A program made the position numbers and the translations under genes. Below, in pieces: positions 7,561 to 17,030 of a DNA stretch of 64,000 nucleotides; the first letter of the stretch is position 1, and each line of letters begins with the position of its first letter. The notes beneath the pieces are model-generated. The model searched no databases. It was not told the origin of the DNA and worked only from the letters and a program-made list of their open reading frames with translations. The stretch is from contig NZ_OY764212.1 of assembly GCF_963668165.1 (NCBI RefSeq), forward strand, positions 682,001-746,000, in the 5' to 3' direction. Source of the DNA: Marispirochaeta sp. (GTDB lineage Bacteria > Spirochaetota > Spirochaetia > JC444 > Marispirochaetaceae).

Positions 7561-10179
7561 TCACATCCTGCGCATCACTTCCACAAAATCACTGAGCGAC
7601 CAGGCGTCCTCCACGGGATTCTGATCGAAGACCATCATATATTCGTATTGATCTCCTGAGCGGGCCGACCACTCTTTTCCCAAATGCACCTTTCTACGGG
7701 AGTCAGAATTGTCCCGGTCGTCTCCCTTTGTCTCCAGTACAATAATCTTCCCGCTCCTGGTAGTTACAATAAAATCAGGATAGTGGTTTATGAAGGCGTT
7801 GATCTTGAACTCCTGACGCTCTATGTTGCGGTGCCAGAACCGGACGGAGTCAAGATCTGCGATTTCGTTGATGACCCTGTGCTCAAAGCTGTTCACATCC
7901 CCCTCTTTCTCGTAGAGAGCGCCGGGAATCCCTGTTTGAGTACGGGAGGGTGCAATCCGATCAGGGAACCTCCAACGCTCTTTGAGAAAAACATCTCCTG
8001 TAGCCAGAGATTTACGGAAGCTTTCTTCAGCGCAGGACCTTATCAGGGAATCGATTTTCTCGGTTATTTTTGAAACATAATCCCCGGGACGCTGTTTAAG
8101 GTCCTCCAGCTGATCGGAGCTCAAGTTTTCCAAAACCCGCTGCACATACCGGTTAAGATCGCGGTCGTTGAGAAAATCCTTGCGCCGATAAAAAGCCATA
8201 ATCCGGGAGCTGACCTCCCGCTTTAAGTCATCGATGGGCAGCTGCCGCAGATACTCCACAAACTGGCGGTAGAACTGATCGTCCCTTCGAATCCGGCGGT
8301 ATTCGGGGCTTGCTGCACCGTCGTTTTCGTCCACATCAATGGCGTACACCCGGCTTTCGGTCATGCTGAAGTCTATCTGCACATCCTTATCCGCCAGGCG
8401 AAAGCCGGATAACAGATGAACCCTGTCCAGCAGGGTCTCGCCGGCTTCCTCACCAAGAATCAGACTTCCGGGGATTTTATAGAAAAACTGGGGAAGCGCG
8501 ATTGACTTTGCAGCCTCCCGGTATTGGGATCGCATGGGGTAGCCGCTCTGCAGGGTCCAGGATTCAAGGGTTCCCAGATTGTCGAAGGGCATGCCGCCCT
8601 GGGGAGGAGCATCGCCGGCTTCTTCATTGTATTGTTCTTCCTGCACAAGAGCAGCAGAGGTAATTTGGGCAAGATTCTCGTCCTGAACAGATGTTCCGGT
8701 ATCCGCAGGTTGCGCAGCAATCCGTTCGGAGTGTATCGACTCAACCGGATCAGTCTCCTCGTCCGCAGTGGAAACCTCCAGCTCAGGCTGCGGAGTATCC
8801 GATGCAGGAAATCCTTCAACTCCAGCCACCCGGTAATCCTTGTCGCCGAAGCCGGCACGGTTCAGACCTTTGACTACGTCTCCCAGGGTTACATGAAATG
8901 CGTTGGAGCAGGTAAACACGTAGGATAGATTCAGCAGGCTGCTGGATTGCCTGCGGGCATAGGGCTGGCGCAGTATACGCCCGAGAATCTGTTCCACATC
9001 AACCCTGGAACTGCGGTTGGATACAGTAGCGAGAATATAGGCAAAGGAGCAGTCCCACCCCTCTTTCAAAGCGTTAACGGTTATAATGTAGCGAACCGGA
9101 CAATCCGTCGAGAGCAGATCTACCCCCGCAAGTTCATCATTCTTGGCGGTTTTGATTGCGATCTCGTCTTCCGGAATCCCCGCATCAATGAGCTTGTGCT
9201 TCAGTTTCTCGAAGGTTTCGGAATCGGCTGCGTTCCTTGGTTCCGCCTGGACGAGCACGATGGGTCGTATATAGCCGCCGCCGGACTCATGCTGTTCCTC
9301 CGCAATCTCTTCCAGGTGCCCCCGCAGACTGACGGCATTCTGCAGAACCTCCGTGGCATCTCCGTTGTTGTATACCACCACCGGAAGTTTTACCATGTTC
9401 TCCTTTTTCAAGGCTCCGGCGTTTACAATGGAGATGATATTGCTGCTTCTGCGGGGTGTGGCAGTCAGCTCCAGAATAAAGCGGGGATTAAGATTGGCAA
9501 GCATCTCGATGCTGAGTTCCGTCTGGGCGTTGTGACTCTCATCCACCATAATTACCGGGTTCAGTCGGCTGAAGATGCCCACCAGGGAGTTCTCCTCTTC
9601 CAGGCTTTCGGGCGCAGAAGAGGTATACGAGGAAAAAGGACTGAGATTCTCGTTATCCTGGTAAACCTTGCGCCCCTCCTTGTTGGTAGCCCGGAAGGAG
9701 TCGAAGCTCATTACCACCAGGTTCAGCTGGGATTCCAGCGAGTCCGGCGAGAATCCCGCCCCCTGCAGCACCTCCTCCTTGCTGAAGACCTCCACGCGCC
9801 CGGCAAAATGGGCGTTCAGACGCAAACGGTAAGGATGCTCAGTATCTCGCAGGTTCTTGAGCGTCTGCTCCAGGATAGAGCGGGAAGGCACCAGCCAGAC
9901 CACAAGGCGCATACCGTTGCCAGGCAGGGATTCGAAGATCTGCCGCAGGCTGTTGCAGGCTATATAGGTTTTGCCCCCGGCGGTGGGTACCTTAAGGCAG
10001 ACGTGGGGTACCCCGTCGACGACCTCCTGGTAATCCGGCAAATCACCGATTCCCGGAACCGCACCCTTGCGGCTCCAGTGCTGCCGGTAAGCCGCAGCGG
10101 GGTCGCCGTTTTCAGCAAACCGGGCAAGAAAAGAGGCAAGATCGTGTACTACTGCCTGCTGATAGCCTTTTAATTCCAT
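7561..10179 (-). CDS. res: Type III restriction enzyme, Res subunit
   Basis: An 872-residue superfamily 2 helicase-nuclease. Walker A is VPTAGGKTYIA (Lys70), the DEAD-like motif II is VDESHN (Asp213-Glu214), and ITVNALKEGWDCS with the following ILGRILRQP forms the late helicase motifs. The C-terminus carries a PD-(D/E)xK nuclease core: Asp802 in HYPDFIV, then Glu816 and Lys818 in LETKGDD. Res needs the Mod methyltransferase for target recognition and, with it, translocates and cuts DNA at head-to-head sites. The gene begins 2 bp after the mod stop, the normal mod-res order. Because mod is broken, this intact subunit probably has no working partner unless one exists elsewhere. Confidence 0.92.
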   Translation of the reverse strand: MELKGYQQAVVHDLASFLARFAENGDPAAAYRQHWSRKGAVPGIGDLPDYQEVVDGVPHVCLKVPTAGGKTYIACNSLRQIFESLPGNGMRLVVWLVPSRSILEQTLKNLRDTEHPYRLRLNAHFAGRVEVFSKEEVLQGAGFSPDSLESQLNLVVMSFDSFRATNKEGRKVYQDNENLSPFSSYTSSAPESLEEENSLVGIFSRLNPVIMVDESHNAQTELSIEMLANLNPRFILELTATPRRSSNIISIVNAGALKKENMVKLPVVVYNNGDATEVLQNAVSLRGHLEEIAEEQHESGGGYIRPIVLVQAEPRNAADSETFEKLKHKLIDAGIPEDEIAIKTAKNDELAGVDLLSTDCPVRYIITVNALKEGWDCSFAYILATVSNRSSRVDVEQILGRILRQPYARRQSSSLLNLSYVFTCSNAFHVTLGDVVKGLNRAGFGDKDYRVAGVEGFPASDTPQPELEVSTADEETDPVESIHSERIAAQPADTGTSVQDENLAQITSAALVQEEQYNEEAGDAPPQGGMPFDNLGTLESWTLQSGYPMRSQYREAAKSIALPQFFYKIPGSLILGEEAGETLLDRVHLLSGFRLADKDVQIDFSMTESRVYAIDVDENDGAASPEYRRIRRDDQFYRQFVEYLRQLPIDDLKREVSSRIMAFYRRKDFLNDRDLNRYVQRVLENLSSDQLEDLKQRPGDYVSKITEKIDSLIRSCAEESFRKSLATGDVFLKERWRFPDRIAPSRTQTGIPGALYEKEGDVNSFEHRVINEIADLDSVRFWHRNIERQEFKINAFINHYPDFIVTTRSGKIIVLETKGDDRDNSDSRRKVHLGKEWSARSGDQYEYMMVFDQNPVEDAWSLSDFVEVMRRM

Positions 10180-10181
10180 TT

Positions 10182-11760
10182 TCAGAACCTCACGATATCC
10201 CTGGGAACCTTTTTAAAGATGATCCCGTAACGCCGCAGCGTCTCTTCTTCTATAAGACAGCGATCGGCATATATTACATACTGCTCGTCTTTTACATCGA
10301 TGCTGCCGAGGAATCCGTAGTCCAGGGTACCGTCGCCCCCGGCATCATGGAGCAGATAATAGGAGGTCCCGTCTTTACGTCCCAGAAAGGCGGGATTGGA
10401 GCTCTCCTTGTCCTGCGGCAGGGACTGACGGGTTTCGGTAAACCAGATGTAGGATGCCAGATGCTCGAGGGCAAGCTCCTCGTTGAGCAAGCCGTCGGGT
10501 AAAAAGAGAGGCTCCGCCAGTTCATAAAAGGAGAAGCCTCCGCCGGTGCCCTCCTCAGCCCTGGAACCCTCGCCGTAGCCGTCGATAACCCGTTTTACCC
10601 GCTCGGCGGTAATGGAATCGGCGTAATCCTCAAGCTCCACCAGAATAAAGCGGCGCCTGCCCCCGTCCTCCCTGTTCAGGTTCAGCACTGCGTGGGCGGT
10701 GGTGCCGGAGCCGGCGAAGGAGTCGAGGACGATGTCGTCGGGACCCATTCCTATACGAAGGACTCTCTCGACTAACCTAATTGGTTTTGGATTGTCGAAA
10801 ACTCCTGGTATTCCAAATAGGCGGTTTGTTTCCTAGGTTGCTTCCTGAGAGTGCCCGACCTCTTTGTTAGTCCACCAAGTCCATGGGACACTACCTAGTC
10901 GTTCTCGTAAATAAGTCTTTCTGCGTGGCATCCCATTTCCGTCAGCTCCAAACCAAAAACGACCTGCATCTCTATTGACGTTTGAACTCCGATTCAACGT
11001 TCTTCCAGCACTTCCCAGGAGGTGGAGAGTAGTTTATTCCTCCGGGAGTGGTTATCGTATACATTTGATTAGGTCTCTTGCCTTGTGCAGTAAAATCAGA
11101 GGAAACCTAGGGCCCTCTTGGGTCGTTGTCCGGATTACGAAATTGATCTTTTTGATCTTCGGATAAAGGTAGACGGTTCAACGTCTCTTTTACAGTATCA
11201 ATATTGTAGCAGTAGACCAGAATGTAGTCGTGTGCCGCTCTAAGTATCACTCGGGAGTCAGGAGAAGTCCTTTTTTGCCATAGAACATCTGCAACAAAGT
11301 TGGTCCGACCAAAAATCATATCCATAAGAATTCGAAGATGGTGTATCTCGTTGTCATCAATACTGATGAATATAACCCCGTCCTCCGCCAGCAGCCGGTG
11401 CAGCAGTTTGAGCCGGGGATACATCATGCAGAGCCACTTGTCATGGCGGGTCAGGTCCTCCCCCTCTTTACCAACCACGTCCCCAAGCCATTTGCGGATT
11501 TTGGGGTGGTTTACGTTATCGTTGTAGACCCAGTTTTCGTTGCCGGTGTTGTAGGGGGGGTCAATATAGATGCACCTTATCTTTCCCTCGTATTCGGGAA
11601 GCAGGCTTTTTAAGGCTTCCAGGTTGTCCCCGTGGATTATCCGGTTCTCCCCGGCGGCCGCGGGATCGCCGTAGCTGTAGCTGCGTTCCAGGGTTCTAAA
11701 GGGGACGTCCAAATGGTGTTTTACGACCTTTTCCTTGCCAATCCAGTGTAACGTGGGCAT
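10182..11760 (-). pseudogene. mod: Type III DNA adenine methyltransferase mod, inactivated
   Basis: The N-terminal part (11107-11760) has GENRIIHGDNLEAL and the catalytic DPPYNTG; the C-terminal part (10182-10748 and upstream) has the SAM-binding FAGSGTTAHAV. This order is that of a beta-class N6-adenine methyltransferase. Reading through the middle recovers a continuous protein once three lesions are corrected: an in-frame TAG at about 11104 (after NDPRGP, where relatives have Trp), a one-base frame change near 10977 (EFKR / NRDAGRFWFG), and an in-frame TAG near 10836 (SQEAT / ETNRLFG). All lie in the central target-recognition region, which is also more AT-rich than the flanks. Multiple hits argue for a true pseudogene rather than one sequencing error, though errors cannot be excluded. 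Confidence 0.85.
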
Positions 11761-11844
11761 AAACTTCCTGCTGATCAGGTTTTACGGTTCAACCGCAGAT
11801 AATAATATCGGATGGAATCAGGGTTGTCGAGGCAGGAAAATCAT

Positions 11845-12462
11845 TTATCCTTGTAAACTGTGAATAGCCCGAACTACTTTGTAAACATGTGTACCCGGAT
11901 TAGCAGGCCATCGTCGGTCAGGTTCTGAATCCATACTGGCCGCGCGGTTGACAGCTGTTTCCATGCTCCCCTTGAACTGCTCAATGCGCAGCCGTGTTTT
12001 TGTGTATCCCCGTAATAATTTCCGCAAATGTGTTTCAATCATTTTACTGCTTACTTTACCGTGGGTCCAATCTGCATGGTGCAAATACAGCCAGAGTTCA
12101 AAACATGGGTTGCTTATGGCAAGTAATGCTTTATGTTTTCCTCTTATGGCTTGAGAACAAATATCTGACAATAATTTATCCGGCCAATTATCTCTATCAA
12201 CCATAAGCCAAAGTTGGTCTTCCGACTGTAACTCGTACTGTGTGGCGAAATCTTTTAGCCTTCTCAGGACATGATTGGGAGCAGATTTATTATCTATAGA
12301 CTCAAGTACTTTAACATGAACACGGACGTTGCCAAAAAGCTCGGATTCAAAATACTGTTTCTCGGTTTTTCTTCCTTCTGTCGCGATTATAATAAGCCGC
12401 GTATCATGCTGGTACGGTATCTCTCTGTTTAATGGCCTCTTTTTCCTCGATGTTATTCCCAT
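11845..12462 (-). CDS. rloB: RloB-family protein with TOPRIM-like motifs
   Basis: A 205-residue protein of the RloB type. The motif TEGRKTE (Glu29, Glu34) followed by LMVDRDNW (Asp89, Asp91) is the acidic pattern of TOPRIM-like nucleases. A late conserved stretch, LAISNPCFELWLYLHH, is also typical of the family. It starts 11 bp after the rloA stop and is certainly co-transcribed with it. RloA-RloB pairs are commonly carried inside or beside restriction-modification loci, and comparable ATPase plus TOPRIM pairs (OLD, PARIS, AbiL-like) defend against phage by cleaving nucleic acid when triggered. Nuclease activity here is inferred from motif and context. Confidence 0.82.
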   Translation of the reverse strand: MGITSRKKRPLNREIPYQHDTRLIIIATEGRKTEKQYFESELFGNVRVHVKVLESIDNKSAPNHVLRRLKDFATQYELQSEDQLWLMVDRDNWPDKLLSDICSQAIRGKHKALLAISNPCFELWLYLHHADWTHGKVSSKMIETHLRKLLRGYTKTRLRIEQFKGSMETAVNRAASMDSEPDRRWPANPGTHVYKVVRAIHSLQG

Positions 12463-12473
12463 GGTACCTCATA

Positions 12474-13835
12474 CTACTTTAATAATTCTGCAATGTTTCC
12501 AATGAACGGGATAGCTCCAAACCTTCCGTTCAGGTAGCCGTTTTCATAATTCAAACCTTCACTAACCTTGTAATCTGCCAAACTCGTCAGATGACTTGCT
12601 CCAAATCTATCCTTTTCCATGAACCATATTTCGTCGCGTCGCAGAAGATTCCTATCCAGAAGATTAGTATCATGAGTCGTGATAATAAACTGCCCGCGTG
12701 CCTTCTTCTCGATTACTCCGGAAATACACATTTCGATAAATAAACGCGAAAGGTGAGTATGCAGACTCCGATCCAGTTCATCGATTAAGAATACCCTGTC
12801 ATGTTCCCAAATCTCTTTGAGCATTGGTACCAAATGCATAAGTCTCTGGGTGCCGTCAGATTCTAATGAAGTATCAAAAGCAATTTCCGCTCCATCTTTT
12901 CTGCGATGAACAGTCTGTAATCGCAGAAAATTTGTTACCTTCTTACCCTGATGGACTTCCGAGCTTAAAGTAATAGTCTCTTGAGGAACCTGAAGAAAAA
13001 GCTGATCAAAACGTTCTGCTTCCAAGTCTTTCAGGATCTTTGAGCGAAGATCATGCGGGATATTCTGCAAGTGTTTCTCAGGATCAAAAACCTCGCTTTT
13101 GCATTTAAGGTTCTCAATTCCAGTATCCGATAGACGCAGAAAATCTGATAAAAAACCCATAAAGTCTTTTTCTTTTTGAGCTCGTAATGCGAGTTCGCGA
13201 TAATATGACTGGGGGCGGATTATCTCCAGATGGTCCCGAAACCAGTGAACCACATTTTTAAGAATATTAATATTTTTTTCGGCGGCTTCTGTTACAAATG
13301 GTTGATTTGGCCGAGTTCCATGGGCGATAAAATCGATGAACTGGGAACCTTTTTTCGCAGCTGCGATTAATTTATTGCCTGCCTTTACTTTCGTTTCCCC
13401 CTCGATCGTTACACGCTCGAAAACCAGGGATTCCTGGCTGCTGAAGTAGGCGAAAAGCCATTCCTCGAAAATCCGTCGTTTGTCAAGCACAACTCCATAG
13501 GTATAGAGAGTCTCACCATGCTTGAAGATAATCTCAAACCTGCTGGGCCCACTTTCTGAAGAAATATCCAGTAAGAAAGGTTTCGCGCCGGTTGTTTCAT
13601 CAGATGATGTTCCCCGGACAACAAGATTCTTAAGAAATGCAAGAGCCTCAATAAAATTGGTCTTCCCACTGGCGTTAGCTCCGTACAATGCAGCCATCGG
13701 TAGAACATCTATCTTCTTGCCCTTTAGATCTCTGATTATATGGTCTTTTTTACTACGGCTCTTTGCCGGTATGAGATTCAAGACGACCTCTTCATTGAAG
13801 GATGAAAAATTAGAAACCGCGAATTGAACAAGCAT
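12474..13835 (-). CDS. rloA: RloA-type ABC/SMC-like ATPase
   Basis: A 453-residue AAA_15/AAA_21 ATPase. It begins with the typical LVQFAVSNFSSFNEEVVLNL, has Walker A at residues 52-59 (GANASGKT), a signature-like SDGTQRLMHL near 326, Walker B FLIDELD near 349-355, and a switch His in TTHDTNLLD near 387. The middle segment is the coiled or lid insertion of SMC-like ATPases. It would be the sensor and regulator for RloB, possibly detecting phage DNA or phage-made damage. A good promoter lies 42 bp upstream and rloB follows. The gene and its leader are more AT-rich than the flanking metabolic genes, which fits horizontal acquisition. Confidence 0.85.
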   Translation of the reverse strand: MLVQFAVSNFSSFNEEVVLNLIPAKSRSKKDHIIRDLKGKKIDVLPMAALYGANASGKTNFIEALAFLKNLVVRGTSSDETTGAKPFLLDISSESGPSRFEIIFKHGETLYTYGVVLDKRRIFEEWLFAYFSSQESLVFERVTIEGETKVKAGNKLIAAAKKGSQFIDFIAHGTRPNQPFVTEAAEKNINILKNVVHWFRDHLEIIRPQSYYRELALRAQKEKDFMGFLSDFLRLSDTGIENLKCKSEVFDPEKHLQNIPHDLRSKILKDLEAERFDQLFLQVPQETITLSSEVHQGKKVTNFLRLQTVHRRKDGAEIAFDTSLESDGTQRLMHLVPMLKEIWEHDRVFLIDELDRSLHTHLSRLFIEMCISGVIEKKARGQFIITTHDTNLLDRNLLRRDEIWFMEKDRFGASHLTSLADYKVSEGLNYENGYLNGRFGAIPFIGNIAELLK

Positions 13836-13876
13836 TCATCTTCCTCACTTAAAAAGCACTTCCCGTATAATTTCTA

Positions 13877-13905
13877 ATTATACATCGACAATATATCTTT
13901 TACAA
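13877..13905 (-). promoter_or_regulatory. Promoter of rloA-rloB
   Basis: On the minus strand TTGTAA (13905-13900) and a perfect TATAAT (13882-13877) are 17 bp apart, about 42 bp before the rloA ATG. The strong -10 box suggests that the defence pair, and the mod-res genes behind it, are expressed constitutively. Confidence 0.6.
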
Positions 13906-14189
13906 TATTTTTATACGCATTTTACTCATTAAATACAGTTAAATGGCTTATCGTCAAAATATTTCTCAAGATCTCCCATTCTTGTATGGATCATCAAGCC
14001 TCGTTCCGGGATCATATGAAGCATTGTAAGCGATTCTATACGTCTTGAGCAGTGTCTCCACTGCATTGCTTCGCACAATATCTGTGCTGTTTAATTTATG
14101 TGTACAACGGAGCCAGTTATGACCAAAAGCATGTATGAACACCAGCTTGTCCGAAAACAGGCGAAAAAAGCATATCACCGAAGGGGCCT
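13906..14189. other. AT-rich intergenic stretch, possible gene remnant
   Basis: Together with the rloA promoter this makes a 350-bp gap. A 70-residue open frame on the minus strand (13966-14178) includes CTHKLNSTDIVRSN but has no ribosome-binding site and no family I recognise. It may be the tail of a decayed defence-island gene. Nothing else is evident. Confidence 0.35.
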
Positions 14190-15311
14190 CTATCTGGGCG
14201 TCAGCCCCCTATACTGCTGCGCATATACAGAAGGCGAAATCCCTGTAGCTTCCTTAAAGACCCGGTTAAAGGTGCTCTTGGAGGAAAATCCTGCTTCCAT
14301 GGCCAATTCCAGAATACTGTGATTATTCAGAGCCCCCTCATCCACACGGTTCTGGAAATACCGCAAGCGGTAATCGTTGACCAGGGAACAGAAGGACTGT
14401 TTATAAACATGGTTAATAACGTACGAAACACGATTCGGATGTATATCAAGTCGCTTAGCCAGTTTATTCAGGGAGAGACGTGTATCATGAAATGCTCCTG
14501 CATCAAGAGACTCTTTTACTTTTTCGGAAATCTCGGCTGATTCATCTGCCGCACACAACTCTTCTCTGCCTGAACGTCCTCCTGACAAGGATCCATGGCC
14601 TCCTGTCAGAACCTGAGGCACGGCGAGGACAAGAAATGAAATTACATAAACAAGCACAGCCATCGCGGCGGCAAGAATTATAAAGGGGATGCATCCGCCG
14701 GCAGCCAGCCTGGCGGTAGCAGGAGGATAGACGGCGACAAAGGCAAAAGCGGCAAGGACCAGAGACGGAAGAACCACCAGAATCCGCAGCCAATACCGAT
14801 AGGAACCGGGAATATCCCGGGAATTACAGCCGAACACAATCCGTGCGGACAGCACCAGGTAAATGATGTTCACAACAACCTTCAGAGCATTTCGTATCGG
14901 CAGCCAGTACGGAGGCGAGCCCGCGAAAACGGAAACCACAAACTCCCGGTACTCCGGGAGATCCATACCAAGAATGCTTATGGTGATTATTGTGACCTCC
15001 GCGATATAAGGAGTAAAATGGAAAACAAGACCCCGCGGGCCTTTTTCGTTATCGGCAGCAATATTCCTGATAAACCACCAGAGCAGCGGTCCGAACAGAA
15101 AAGGGAGCGGCGTTGTCGCCGGCCACAGCCATGGAGCCCTCAGCAGGGCTTCAGCATTCCAGAATGGTATTGTTCCGAGCCGGAGGGAGAAGACCAGCAC
15201 AAGGAGAGCCAGAGGCAGATTTTCATGGTGACGAAAGCGCAGTCCGATGAGTACAAGAAGCAGAATCCCCTGGGCTGCGCCCAAACCCGCGAGAAACTCA
15301 AGAAAAGACAC
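14190..15311 (-). CDS. AraC-family transcription regulator with N-terminal membrane domain
   Basis: A 373-residue protein. The first 230 residues hold about seven hydrophobic segments (for example LAGLGAAQGILLLVLIGL at the start and FIILAAAMAVLVYVISFLVL near residue 215). The last 100 residues are an AraC/HTH_18 DNA-binding domain with LNKLAKRLDIHPNRVSYVIN and the family signature AMEAGFSSKSTFNRVFKE. A membrane-tethered AraC regulator would read a membrane or external signal and act on DNA directly. Genes beside it are the rloAB island and an acyl-CoA dehydrogenase-like gene; neither is a proven target. Confidence 0.82.
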   Translation of the reverse strand: MSFLEFLAGLGAAQGILLLVLIGLRFRHHENLPLALLVLVFSLRLGTIPFWNAEALLRAPWLWPATTPLPFLFGPLLWWFIRNIAADNEKGPRGLVFHFTPYIAEVTIITISILGMDLPEYREFVVSVFAGSPPYWLPIRNALKVVVNIIYLVLSARIVFGCNSRDIPGSYRYWLRILVVLPSLVLAAFAFVAVYPPATARLAAGGCIPFIILAAAMAVLVYVISFLVLAVPQVLTGGHGSLSGGRSGREELCAADESAEISEKVKESLDAGAFHDTRLSLNKLAKRLDIHPNRVSYVINHVYKQSFCSLVNDYRLRYFQNRVDEGALNNHSILELAMEAGFSSKSTFNRVFKEATGISPSVYAQQYRGLTPR

Positions 15312-15461
15312 GTCCCGAGTATAACCCGGGACGGTTCAAAAAGCTATTGAAAAAGTCCAGGTGCGCTACTCGCTCCATCGGCAAGGCGTTCTGCATAAAA
15401 GTCCATTAAAGATTGGAAGTGTATCACCTAATTCTGATCCACTGACATGTTCGGACTTCCG

Positions 15462-16940
15462 TCAGCCGGGAATAAACCGCAGCCAGGCACTCCCCTCCTC
15501 GTAATTCTCGATCAGCTGTATTTCCTGCGAATCCGCAAAGTTACCAAGCAACGTTTGGATGCGGCGTTTCATTATTCCTAAACAGTTTTCAACCAGATCG
15601 TTCCGGAATCCCCGATCCCCCAGAGTCATCACCATCTGTACGGAAATCAGTCGGCCCAGAATACGGCCGAGATCAACCATCTTCCGCTGAGACAGTCCGG
15701 AATTCAGGGAGAAATCCAGGGAATCCCTCAGCCAGACCGCTGCACGGGACGTAAGCTCAGAGCTTTTCAGATACCGATAAACATTGGACTCCTTAAGGCG
15801 GTTCATTGATTTAAGCACGGCTTCGGCGATCTGTTCATAGAGGATGTCGTTGGATCCTTCGAAAATCTGAAACGGACGGCTGTCCACCAGGGCCTGACCG
15901 GCGATATGATCCCGGCGATATCCTTTAGCACCCACCAGTTGCAGGAGAGACTGTGCCGCAGACTGCATCATATCGGTTATAACACTTTTAATGGCATTTG
16001 CCGGCAACGCCATACCGGAACAATCCTTATCCACGCCTGCCACATCTGCTGAATAGGCACACATGGCAGAACTTACCGTGTAGTATGACTGCAGCACCGC
16101 CATACGGTCCTGTACCTGATCATAGCCGGAAAGAGGTTTTCCGCCGACCTGTCGGGTCCGTGTATGCTGCCGGGCTTCGTCAAGCAGGCGTTTTATGAAT
16201 CCTGTGGCCATTCCCGGAAACTGAAGCCGGCTGCGGTGCAGCAGATCAAGAAGCATTCGTACACCGCTGCCGTCCGGTTTGAGACGCCTCCCTGCCGGTA
16301 GATGGGTATCTATTCTGTTGCGCCCGTAGGGAATCATCTCCAGGCCGAGGCTTTCGTAATACTCTTCCACCTCAATGCCGCCGAGGCTTTTATCCCACAC
16401 GAAAAAATTGATGGTACGATCCAGCCCCCCGTCTTCGGTTTCTCCCCGGGCGGTCAGAAGCCAGTAGTCGGCCCGGCCGGTAAGCCCACCCCAGTGTTTT
16501 GTACCCCGAAGACGGTAACCGCCTTCCTCCTCCCTGAAGCTGCTCCGCATCTGCAGGGCATCGGAACCAAAATCGGGCTCCGTAATCATCAAACCGCCGA
16601 GATTTCGGTGATGTAGAAAATCATTAAAGACTTTTTGCTGAAGATGCTCTTCGGCATATTTGGAAACAGGCTGCAGGAAAAGGGCGCCGTTTATTCCCGT
16701 GACTAACGCGAACGGCAGGGATTCATACGAACATGTTTCCAGCACTGTCAGGCACTCATGTACCTTCTGTCCCCGCCCGCCGAATCTGGAGGGAATAAAG
16801 ACTGAAAACGGTGAGGCGTCAAGCAGCTCTGCATCCCACCCGGCGAAGAGGCCGGGAATGGGATTCTGGAATACTGACGTGAGTTTCATGCGCAGGTTCT
16901 TAAGGAAATCCGGGAAATCAGGAAGATCTTGTTTTTTCAT
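15462..16940 (-). CDS. Acyl-CoA dehydrogenase family protein
   Basis: A 492-residue flavoprotein with the acyl-CoA dehydrogenase pattern MITEPDFGSDALQMR (FAD and substrate region), GTKHWGG, and QIFEGSNDILYEQIAEAV, where the Glu of FEGSND is in the position of the usual catalytic base. It is about 100 residues longer than a standard 380-residue enzyme because of a C-terminal extension. The ATG at 16940 follows an AAGAGAG site; a GTG two codons earlier overlaps that site. It lies 90 bp behind citX on the same strand and could be the last gene of the citrate operon or a separate unit. No electron-transfer flavoprotein gene is nearby, so substrate and acceptor are unknown. Confidence 0.75.
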   Translation of the reverse strand: MKKQDLPDFPDFLKNLRMKLTSVFQNPIPGLFAGWDAELLDASPFSVFIPSRFGGRGQKVHECLTVLETCSYESLPFALVTGINGALFLQPVSKYAEEHLQQKVFNDFLHHRNLGGLMITEPDFGSDALQMRSSFREEEGGYRLRGTKHWGGLTGRADYWLLTARGETEDGGLDRTINFFVWDKSLGGIEVEEYYESLGLEMIPYGRNRIDTHLPAGRRLKPDGSGVRMLLDLLHRSRLQFPGMATGFIKRLLDEARQHTRTRQVGGKPLSGYDQVQDRMAVLQSYYTVSSAMCAYSADVAGVDKDCSGMALPANAIKSVITDMMQSAAQSLLQLVGAKGYRRDHIAGQALVDSRPFQIFEGSNDILYEQIAEAVLKSMNRLKESNVYRYLKSSELTSRAAVWLRDSLDFSLNSGLSQRKMVDLGRILGRLISVQMVMTLGDRGFRNDLVENCLGIMKRRIQTLLGNFADSQEIQLIENYEEGSAWLRFIPG

Positions 16941-17030
16941 ACACACTCTCTTTGCGGCCTTTGCCGCCCTGTGCCGTCACTGCAACCACATTTCGCAGCC
17001 TGCAACGGCAGCATACAAGTGTATATTACC

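Noticed and set aside
8947..10173. A 408-codon open frame antisense to res
   Set aside because: The minus-strand frame has complete helicase and nuclease motifs; the plus-strand frame has none and is a by-product of GC-rich codon use.
10182..11760. TAG readthrough or reassigned TAG codon in mod
   Set aside because: A frame change is also present between the two TAG codons, and other intact genes in the window end in TAG (rhamnosidase, rloA), so recoding does not explain the damage.
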